The position numbers and the translations under genes are program-made. DNA of 64,000 nucleotides from CAYOUV01 sp964407265 (GTDB taxonomy: Bacteria; Chloroflexota; Anaerolineae; Anaerolineales; Villigracilaceae), in the NCBI GenBank assembly GCA_964407265.1, contig CAYOUV010000008.1:10449-74448 (forward strand), read 5' to 3'. Below are positions 48,374 to 54,348 of the stretch, piece after piece; the first letter of the stretch is position 1, and each line of letters starts with the position of its first letter. The notes under the pieces are model-generated. The model worked only from the letters and a program-made list of their open reading frames with translations. It had not been told where the DNA came from and did not search any database.

Positions 48374-48994
48374 TCAGCCGGTGTGATAAGAACCTTTGAG
48401 AAAGGCGCGTGTCAGGTTAATTTTGTCCGCAGGCACCTTGCCCGTCTTTTCCCAATGCGCCAGCATCTGGCCGATGGTCAAGACCGCGTGGAAGGCGTAG
48501 CCAGCTTCGGCCAGCGACTCCTTCGCCCCGGACTGGCGATCAACCAATACGACCACATCTTTGACGACCAATCCGGCACCGGTCAGTTTTTGGATGGCTT
48601 CGAACTTGCTGCCGCCCGTGGTAGCCAGATCGTCGATCACGACGGCGGTTTCTCCGGGGTGATACTCACCTTCGATCCCGGCTTTGGTGCCGTAGGCTTT
48701 GACTTCCTTGCGCGGGTAGATCATCGGGTAGTTGCCTGCCAGGGAAATGGCAGTTGCAATCGGGATGGCGGCGTAGGGCAATCCAGCCAGGCGGTCAAAC
48801 TGGAGCTCCGCCAGCAGCGGCAAATAAGCAGCGGCGACCTGCCCCAGCAGTTTGGGATAGGCGATAAGCAGGCGCAGGTCGATGTAGAACGGGGATTTGA
48901 GTCCCGACTTGAGGGTGAATTCGCCGAACTTGATGCAGCCAGCTTCCAGCAAGTTGTCGGCGAGGGGCTTGAGATGGGATTCGAGTTGGGTCAT
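48374..48994 (-). CDS. pyrE: Orotate phosphoribosyltransferase
   Basis: At 206 residues this is a type I phosphoribosyltransferase. The PRPP-binding motif is AVVIDDLATTGGSKFEAIQK, and the orotate-site segments FTLKSGLKSPFYIDLRLL and IYPRKEVKAYGTKAGIEGEY are present. It makes orotidine 5'-phosphate from orotate and PRPP. It follows pyrF by 70 nt, and that gap contains a copy of an intergenic repeat. The second copy of this repeat lies on the other side of pyrF. Confidence 0.94.
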   Translation of the reverse strand: MTQLESHLKPLADNLLEAGCIKFGEFTLKSGLKSPFYIDLRLLIAYPKLLGQVAAAYLPLLAELQFDRLAGLPYAAIPIATAISLAGNYPMIYPRKEVKAYGTKAGIEGEYHPGETAVVIDDLATTGGSKFEAIQKLTGAGLVVKDVVVLVDRQSGAKESLAEAGYAFHAVLTIGQMLAHWEKTGKVPADKINLTRAFLKGSYHTG

Positions 48995-49011
48995 ACACCA
49001 TTCCTAACGAA

Positions 49012-49080
49012 CCACAAAGCACACGAAGGGCACTGAGAAAATCTTTAATAATAACTTTGCGCGCTTAGCGGTCTTTGCGG
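49012..49080. repeat. Imperfect inverted repeat at the pyrE-pyrF junction
   Basis: The right part (49055-49080) reads CCGCAAAGACCGCTAAGCGC on the minus strand, and the left part (49012-49038) holds the related CCACAAAGCACACGAAGG. The right part encodes the last codons and stop of pyrF. A diverged relative lies at 49908-49972. Confidence 0.6.
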
Positions 49081-49892
49081 TTCAGATCTCGCTTGATGTT
49101 CACAATCTCATCCCGCAATTCCGCGGCTGCCAGCTTTGGATTCTCGGACTGCGCGAGCGAGCGCGAGACGTTGATCAGCAGGCCTTTGCCGTCCGCCCGC
49201 AGGCCGGCCTGAAGCGCGGACTCCAAATTCCCGCCCTGGGCACCGACGCCGGGGGACAGGAACCACAGGTCCGGTGCAGCGGCGCGGACGCGGGCCAGCG
49301 CCTCTGGTTGGGTCGCGCCCACGACCAGGCCAATATTGTTTTTGGTGTTCCACTGTCGAGCCAGTTGTGCAACCTTAATATATAACGGATCGCCGGACGC
49401 AAGCGGCAAATCCTGCAGGTCAGCCGCGCCAGGATTGCTGGTCTTGCACAACAAAAACACACCTTTTTCCTTGTGTGTCAGGAACGGATCGATTGAGTCC
49501 TTGCCCAAATACGGATTGAGCGTGATGGCGTGCGCGCCCAGCTGCTCAAAGGCGGACCTGGCATATGCTTCCGCCGTGGAGGCAATGTCGCCGCGTTTGG
49601 CATCCAGGATGACGGGGATCATCGAGCCGAGCCGCTCGGATTCAGCCTGGACCGTCTCGACCACCTGCCTGAGCGCGGTCCAGCCTTCGGGGCCAAGGAC
49701 CTCGAAGAAAGCAGCATTGGGCTTGAAGGCCGCAGCGTAGGGAGCAGTCTGTTTAACGAGGCGCCGACAGAAGTCCAGGGCTGACGCGGCAGTGGGCTTT
49801 TCGAGGTCGGAGATGTGCGGATCGAGCCCGATGCACAGCAGCGAGGAGCAATCGTCAACGCGTTTTTCCAAAAACGAAAAAAAGGTTTCCAT
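49065..49892 (-). CDS. pyrF: Orotidine 5'-phosphate decarboxylase, type 2
   Basis: The 275-residue enzyme belongs to the longer PyrF subgroup. It has SSLLCIGLDPHISDLEKP, the Lys-Asp catalytic segment VILDAKRGDIASTAEAYA, TLNPYLGKDSIDPFLTHKE and SPGVGAQGGN. It decarboxylates OMP to UMP, the last step of the cluster's pathway. ATG 49892 was chosen over an upstream ATG at 49928 because the conserved region starts there and AAGGAT precedes it. The final residues (NRKDR) and stop are encoded by an intergenic repeat, so the C terminus may have been altered by repeat insertion. Confidence 0.93.
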   Translation of the reverse strand: METFFSFLEKRVDDCSSLLCIGLDPHISDLEKPTAASALDFCRRLVKQTAPYAAAFKPNAAFFEVLGPEGWTALRQVVETVQAESERLGSMIPVILDAKRGDIASTAEAYARSAFEQLGAHAITLNPYLGKDSIDPFLTHKEKGVFLLCKTSNPGAADLQDLPLASGDPLYIKVAQLARQWNTKNNIGLVVGATQPEALARVRAAAPDLWFLSPGVGAQGGNLESALQAGLRADGKGLLINVSRSLAQSENPKLAAAELRDEIVNIKRDLNRKDR

Positions 49893-49907
49893 GAAAATCC
49901 TTATCCA

Positions 49908-49972
49908 GCGCGGAGACGCAGAGAGCACGACGTTTTCTTTTGTTTTTCTCTGCGTACTCAGCGTCTCTGCGG
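49908..49972. repeat. Imperfect inverted repeat at the pyrF-pyrB junction
   Basis: The left arm (about 49908-49925, GCGGAGACGCAGAGAG) and right arm (49948-49972, on the minus strand CCGCAGAGACGCTGAGTACG) are partly complementary around an AT-rich centre. The right arm is related to the repeat on the other side of pyrF. Confidence 0.6.
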
Positions 49973-49980
49973 TTAGAAAA

Positions 49981-50964
49981 CTATGCTTTGCCTAAAACCA
50001 TCGCCAGCAGCGCCATTCTAACGTAAAGCCCATACTCCATCTGCCTGAAATACGCGGCGCGGGGATCATCATCGAAGTCGGGGCTGATCTCGCCGACGCG
50101 CGGCAATGGGTGCATGACGATCATCTCACCCTTGGCGGCCTTCATGATCTCGGGATCAATCACGTAGGCGCCTCTGACCTTCTCGTACTCGGCGGGGTCC
50201 TCGAAGCGCTCTTTCTGGACGCGGGTGACATACAGCACGTCGGTCTCGGGCAGGGGGGCGTCGAGGGTCGAATGCTCGGCCTGCGGGATACCCTTAGCAG
50301 CGACTTCGTCCATCACTTCCTTAGGCATGCGCAGGATCTCAGGCGAGACATAGTTGAGCTTGACGTCGAAGAGCGTCAGCAGGCGCGCCAGTGAGTGGAC
50401 GGTACGGCCGTATTTCAGGTCGCCAAGCATGGTCACGGTCATGCCGTCGATCTGACCTGCACCGAGCTCCTCGAAAATGGTGAACGTATCCAGCAGCGCC
50501 TGGGTGGGGTGCTCGCCCACGCCGTCGCCCGCATTCAGCACGGGTTTCCTGGCTGCTTTGGCTGCAATCGCCGCCGAGCCGACTTCGGGATGGCGCAGCA
50601 CGATCACGTCCGCGTAGCATTCCAGCGTGCGGATCGTATCGGGCAGGCTCTCCCCCTTCGACACGGACGAGTATTTGACTTCGTTGATCGGGATGACGCT
50701 GCCGCCCAGGCGTTCCATGGCCGCCGTGAAGGATGACGAGGTGCGCGTGGACGGTTCGTAGAACAGGTTGGCCAGGATCTTGCCTTTCAGCAGGTCGAAG
50801 GTGCCCACGCGCTCGACCATGCCGCGCATCTCGTGCGCCACGCCGAACACATATTCCAGGTCGGCGCGGCTGAACTGTTTGACCGACAGAATGTCCCTGC
50901 CGTACCAGGGCGCGTGGGTGTTATCGCCAAAGGGCAAATAGGGGGATTGGGGATCTGTTGGCAT
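49981..50964 (-). CDS. pyrB: Aspartate carbamoyltransferase catalytic subunit
   Basis: The 327-residue enzyme has the carbamoyl-phosphate site FYEPSTRTSSSFTAAMERLG, the HPTQALLDTFTI segment and the aspartate-site IVMHPLPRVGEISPDFD. It condenses carbamoyl phosphate with aspartate. AAGGAG lies upstream of the ATG. No pyrI regulatory subunit is adjacent. The 107-nt gap before it contains a short AT-rich stretch and a degenerate repeat (CAAGTCACAAGTTACAGG on the minus strand) but no strong promoter, so it is probably driven from the pyrC side. Confidence 0.95.
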   Translation of the reverse strand: MPTDPQSPYLPFGDNTHAPWYGRDILSVKQFSRADLEYVFGVAHEMRGMVERVGTFDLLKGKILANLFYEPSTRTSSSFTAAMERLGGSVIPINEVKYSSVSKGESLPDTIRTLECYADVIVLRHPEVGSAAIAAKAARKPVLNAGDGVGEHPTQALLDTFTIFEELGAGQIDGMTVTMLGDLKYGRTVHSLARLLTLFDVKLNYVSPEILRMPKEVMDEVAAKGIPQAEHSTLDAPLPETDVLYVTRVQKERFEDPAEYEKVRGAYVIDPEIMKAAKGEMIVMHPLPRVGEISPDFDDDPRAAYFRQMEYGLYVRMALLAMVLGKA

Positions 50965-51071
50965 GTTTAATCTCCTTATGGGTTTGAAGGTTTAAATTTG
51001 CGACCTGTAACTTGTGACTTGGAACCGCCTCGCACGCAGGGTGAGTTTGTTTCTGTTTCGATAGACATTTT

Positions 51072-51302
51072 CTATAGTATATACGGCGGACATTGCCCAT
51101 GTATTGAGATGCTTCCATCCCAACATTTAATCCCACTGCTTCCACCGCCATGATTATTCGAATTTTTCGTTGGCGTCCACAAGGATGCAAGTGTGTTCGT
51201 TGCAATGGGGGTCGGCGCGCTGAAGAATCCACCAAAGTTATTACCCCTTGCCAGCCACGGCAACAAGGCAAGCAGAAAGAGAATAAACAAAAATGACATC
51301 AT
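51072..51302 (-). CDS. Small exported or membrane-anchored protein coupled to pyrC
   Basis: This 76-residue frame begins with two Met codons; the first overlaps the pyrC stop (ATGA). The N terminus is a hydrophobic segment (FLFILFLLALLPWLARG, residues 4-20), a signal anchor or signal peptide. The middle is Thr/Asn/Ser/Gly-rich, and the end (GIKCWDGSISIHGQCPPYIL) has two Cys that could form a disulfide. The CWDGS...CPP pattern recalls the ends of other small secreted proteins. I see no enzymatic function. Coupling by overlap makes it likely to be translated; its lower GC differs from its neighbours. Confidence 0.55.
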   Translation of the reverse strand: MMSFLFILFLLALLPWLARGNNFGGFFSAPTPIATNTLASLWTPTKNSNNHGGGSSGIKCWDGSISIHGQCPPYIL

Positions 51303-52363
51303 GCTTTCACATTTCTTCCAAAACCTGACTCTGCCAGCACCTGCCCGTCTCGATAGGCCTCCCGGCCCCGCAGTACCACCCGTGTGACGCGCCCATTGAC
51401 CTGCCAGCCTTCGAAAGGCGTCCAGCCACAGCGGGAATGCAGGTCCGCAGCGTGGATCTCGTAGCCATCATTCTCGTCCACTTCGACCCAGGTCTCGGGC
51501 TGCTCAGGCAGGTGGAAGATGCGTTTGGGATTTGTGTGCAGCTTTTCGATGACTTGGTCAATACTTAATCGTCCGTTGTGGACGGCGGTCAGCAGCAGCG
51601 GCAAAATCGTCTCCAGGCCAGGAAATCCGGGCGGCGGGTTATCGCCATCCTTTTCCGCGATGGTGTGCGGGGCGTGGTCAGTGGCGAAACAATCAATCTG
51701 GTCCAGGTTGTCCCAAAGGGCCTGCACGTCAGCTTTTGTCGCCAACCTTGGGCGAACCTCGCCGCGGCCGGGATGATCGTGCGCTATAGCTGGGATATCG
51801 CCTGCGCTCAGGAAAAGGTGATGAGGACAGACCTCGCAGGTGACCTGGATGCCTCGCTGTTTGGCAGCCTTGATCAGCAGTACTTCTTCCCTGAGCGAGA
51901 TATGCGCAACGTGGACCGGACGGTCGTAGATGGCAGCAAATAAAATCGCCGCGGCCATGCTGCGGCTCTCAGAATGCACCACGATGGGATAATCCTTCGG
52001 GAATTTCTCAAAGTGCGGCATCCACAGCGACATGTCATCCAGGCGCAGCTCTCCGAAGGTCGAGTCGAGGTACATCTTCAGCCCGGCAGCCTTTGGTGCC
52101 AGTGCTGCGACCGCCTCGGCGTTATCGGGACCTGCGCCCAGGAACTGGGCGTAGTCGCAGCGGGCTTTCCGTTTAGCTGAATCCAACGCCAGATCAAGTG
52201 TGTTTGCATCGAAGATCGGCGGTTTTGTGTTCGGCATGGCCAATACCATCGTCAGGCCGCCGGCCAGGGCTGCGCAGGTCCCGCTGTCCCAGTCTTCTTT
52301 GTGGGTCTGTCCGGGTTCGCGCAGGTGTACGTGGGGATCGATCAATCCGGGGAGTCTGAGCAC
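51299..52363 (-). CDS. pyrC: Dihydroorotase, CAD-like
   Basis: The 354-residue enzyme starts MLRLPGLIDPHVHLREPGQT, with the metal-binding H-x-H. It also shows GGLTMVLAMPNTKPPI, the probable carboxylated Lys in AAGLKMYLD, TCEVCPHHLFLSAGD and CFATDHAPHT. The short N terminus and segments such as THKEDWDSGTCAALAGG and ELRLDDMSLWMPHFEKFP resemble the dihydroorotase domain of eukaryotic CAD more than E. coli PyrC. It forms dihydroorotate from carbamoyl aspartate. The start is GTG at 52363. TATAAT ends 6 nt upstream, and a terminator hairpin lies in the longer leader. Confidence 0.93.
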   Translation of the reverse strand: MLRLPGLIDPHVHLREPGQTHKEDWDSGTCAALAGGLTMVLAMPNTKPPIFDANTLDLALDSAKRKARCDYAQFLGAGPDNAEAVAALAPKAAGLKMYLDSTFGELRLDDMSLWMPHFEKFPKDYPIVVHSESRSMAAAILFAAIYDRPVHVAHISLREEVLLIKAAKQRGIQVTCEVCPHHLFLSAGDIPAIAHDHPGRGEVRPRLATKADVQALWDNLDQIDCFATDHAPHTIAEKDGDNPPPGFPGLETILPLLLTAVHNGRLSIDQVIEKLHTNPKRIFHLPEQPETWVEVDENDGYEIHAADLHSRCGWTPFEGWQVNGRVTRVVLRGREAYRDGQVLAESGFGRNVKA

Positions 52364-52369
52364 GGTTTA

Positions 52370-52375
52370 ATTATA
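52370..52375 (-). promoter_or_regulatory. Proximal -10 element for a leaderless pyrC transcript
   Basis: On the minus strand TATAAT is followed by 6 nt (TAAACC) and the pyrC GTG. The -35 region is weak. This would bypass the upstream terminator. Confidence 0.5.
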
Positions 52376-52404
52376 CAGAGCGCGCCATCGGCACGATAAA
52401 AAAT

Positions 52405-52427
52405 GAGAGTCGCTTTTGGCGACTCTC
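52405..52427 (-). terminator. Terminator hairpin in the pyrC leader (possible attenuator)
   Basis: GAGAGTCGC (52405-52413) pairs with GCGACTCTC (52419-52427) with a 5-nt loop, and on the minus strand TTTTTT follows after one A. It lies between the distal pyr promoter and pyrC, with no gene upstream whose end it would serve. Confidence 0.85.
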
Positions 52428-52512
52428 TGGTTTGATAATCAATGCACTTCCGGGATGCAGGCTGGGTTGTTTTTCCTTTTGAAGGACCATTTGTGCACAC
52501 ATATTGGGGTTG

Positions 52513-52540
52513 ATTATATGCCACCCCCACAGCTTGTCAA
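52513..52540 (-). promoter_or_regulatory. Distal consensus promoter of the pyr cluster
   Basis: On the minus strand TTGACA (52540-52535) and TATAAT (52518-52513) are 16 nt apart and both perfect. Transcription from about 52506 would give a leader of about 140 nt before pyrC, containing the terminator hairpin. Confidence 0.78.
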
Positions 52541-52641
52541 GGTCAATGCAACAAATCGCGGTCAATTGCATCAAATGGATAGTATGTGGATGACAATCGT
52601 CACTAAATTGTAATCTGTGCGGATGTTACATTCAAGGGGCG

Positions 52642-52650
52642 TGCTATAAT
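52642..52650 (+). promoter_or_regulatory. Extended -10 promoter of icd
   Basis: TGCTATAAT is a perfect TG-n-TATAAT extended -10, 29 nt before the icd ATG; AAAGGAG lies between. Confidence 0.6.
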
Positions 52651-52679
52651 CCGCCTGACTTTTCCAAAGGAGCAAACAT

Positions 52680-54086
52680 ATGGCTTATAAGAATGTAACT
52701 GTGCCCGCAGGTGGCGCAAAAATCACAATGCAAGACGGAAAACTACAGGTTCCGGACAACCCGATCCTGCCATTTATTGAAGGCGACGGCACTGGCCGTG
52801 ATATTTGGAAAGCCTCCGTGCGTGTCTTTGATGCAGCAGTTGAAAAAGCGTACGGCGGCCAGCGCAAAATCCACTGGATGGAAGTCTATGCAGGCGAAAA
52901 ATCCTTCCACAAATTCGACGATTGGCTGCCCGAAGAGACCGTTGCAGCATTCCGGGAATTTGTGGTCGGCATCAAAGGCCCGCTGACCACCCCCATCGGC
53001 GGCGGCATCCGCTCACTGAACGTCGCCCTGCGCAAACACCTGGACCTGTACGTCTGCCAGCGCCCGGTGCAGTATCTGCAAGGCGTGCCATCGCCCGTCA
53101 AACACCCCGAATACGTGGACATGGTCATCTTCCGCGAGAACACGGAAGATATCTACACCGGCGCAGAATTCGAATACGGCACGCCCGAAAATGCCGAATT
53201 CATCGCACTGCTGAAAGAAAAATTTCCAAAGGAATATGCCAAAATCCGCTTCCCGAACACGGCCGGCATCAGCATCAAGCCGGTTTCGCGGGAAGGAACG
53301 TACCGATTGGTCCGCGCGGCGATCCGCTGGTCGCTGGATAACGGCCGCAAGGACGTCAGCCTGGTGCACAAGGGCAACATCATGAAGTTCACCGAAGGCG
53401 CATTCCGCGGCTGGGGGTACGAGCTGGCCAAGAGCGAATTCCGCGACCAGATCGTCACCGAACGTGAGACCTGGATCCTGGGGAACAAAGAGAAGAATCC
53501 CGGCCTGAGCGTGGAAGAGAACGCCAGGATGATCGACCCTGGTTTCGATATGATGGCGCCGGACAAGCAGCAGGAAATCATCGCAGAAGTTAAAGAAGCC
53601 CTGGCCTTGTGGGATACGCATGGTGATGGCAAATGGAAAAGCAAGCTGCGCGTCCGCGACACCATCGCCGACATCGTCTTCCAGCAGACGATCACGCGCG
53701 CCAAGGAATTCGACGTGCTGGCCACCATGAATCTGAATGGCGATTACCTGTCCGACGCGCTGGCAGCCCAGATCGGCGGCATGGGCATCGCCCCCGGTGC
53801 AAACATCAATTACGAAACCGGGCATGCCATCTTCGAAGCCACGCATGGCACCGCACCCAAATATGCCGACCTGGACAAGGTCAATCCCGGCTCGGTCATC
53901 CTCTCCGGCGAGATGATGTTCCGCTACCTGGGCTGGACCGAAGTGGCTGACCTGATCATCAAGGGCATGGGAGGCGCCATCTCGGCCAAGACCGTCACCT
54001 ACGATTTCGAGCGCCTGATGGACGGCGCCACGCTGCTCAAGTGTTCCGAGTTCGGCGACGCGATCATCAAGCACATGGATGATTAG
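52680..54086 (+). CDS. icd: NADP-dependent isocitrate dehydrogenase
   Basis: The 468-residue enzyme has NPILPFIEGDGTGRDIWKAS, the isocitrate-binding segment GGIRSLNVALRKHLDLYVCQ with the Ser that is phosphorylated in E. coli, and VIFRENTEDIYTGAEFEYG. It also shows YLSDALAAQIGGMGIAPGAN and EATHGTAPKYADLDKVNPGS, whose Lys-Tyr pair favours NADP. It is longer than the E. coli enzyme because of an insert around residues 255-325 (ETWILGNKEKNPGLSVEE...). It oxidatively decarboxylates isocitrate to 2-oxoglutarate, the substrate of glutamate dehydrogenase encoded in the window. A strong terminator follows. Confidence 0.95.
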   Translation: MAYKNVTVPAGGAKITMQDGKLQVPDNPILPFIEGDGTGRDIWKASVRVFDAAVEKAYGGQRKIHWMEVYAGEKSFHKFDDWLPEETVAAFREFVVGIKGPLTTPIGGGIRSLNVALRKHLDLYVCQRPVQYLQGVPSPVKHPEYVDMVIFRENTEDIYTGAEFEYGTPENAEFIALLKEKFPKEYAKIRFPNTAGISIKPVSREGTYRLVRAAIRWSLDNGRKDVSLVHKGNIMKFTEGAFRGWGYELAKSEFRDQIVTERETWILGNKEKNPGLSVEENARMIDPGFDMMAPDKQQEIIAEVKEALALWDTHGDGKWKSKLRVRDTIADIVFQQTITRAKEFDVLATMNLNGDYLSDALAAQIGGMGIAPGANINYETGHAIFEATHGTAPKYADLDKVNPGSVILSGEMMFRYLGWTEVADLIIKGMGGAISAKTVTYDFERLMDGATLLKCSEFGDAIIKHMDD

Positions 54087-54108
54087 GTTTTAGCGTTCTG
54101 CCACCAGC

Positions 54109-54141
54109 AAACTCCCCCTCCCGGAAAAGGAGGGGGAGTTT
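54109..54141 (+). terminator. Strong intrinsic terminator after icd
   Basis: A perfect 13-bp stem (AAACTCCCCCTCC, 54109-54121, with 54129-54141) has a 7-nt loop and ends in TTT, followed by ATGTTAAC. Confidence 0.88.
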
Positions 54142-54197
54142 ATGTTAACTAGAAATGGGTAAAAGATGGCCAACCATACGACTCGCACCATTATATG

Positions 54198-54226
54198 TTG
54201 TTTCTTCACACATTTTATTGTATAGT
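54198..54226 (+). promoter_or_regulatory. Candidate promoter of the propeller-cytochrome operon
   Basis: TTGTTT (54198-54203) and TATAGT (54221-54226) are 17 nt apart in an AT-rich stretch. The leader to the start at 54349 would be about 115 nt. A TTGACA at 54308 has no matching -10. Confidence 0.4.
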
Positions 54227-54348
54227 TTTTCTAGAAGATTAATTACACACACCCCGATTCTACTGTTCCCCAGCACTGGCAAACCCACTGCACCCGACAA
54301 GTTGATTGACATTTTAATATTTGCCCGGTCAGGGAAAAGGAGCTGAAA

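Larger units (their letters stand above)
52364..52679. other. Divergent regulatory region between pyrC and icd
   Basis: These 316 nt contain, for pyrC, a distal consensus promoter, a terminator hairpin and a proximal -10; for icd, an extended -10 promoter and a ribosome-binding site (AAAGGAG). On the pyrC side a frame starting ATG-TGT in the leader (about 52502 down to 52371) runs through the hairpin. Its translation could interfere with termination, but it has no Shine-Dalgarno sequence. Confidence 0.65.
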
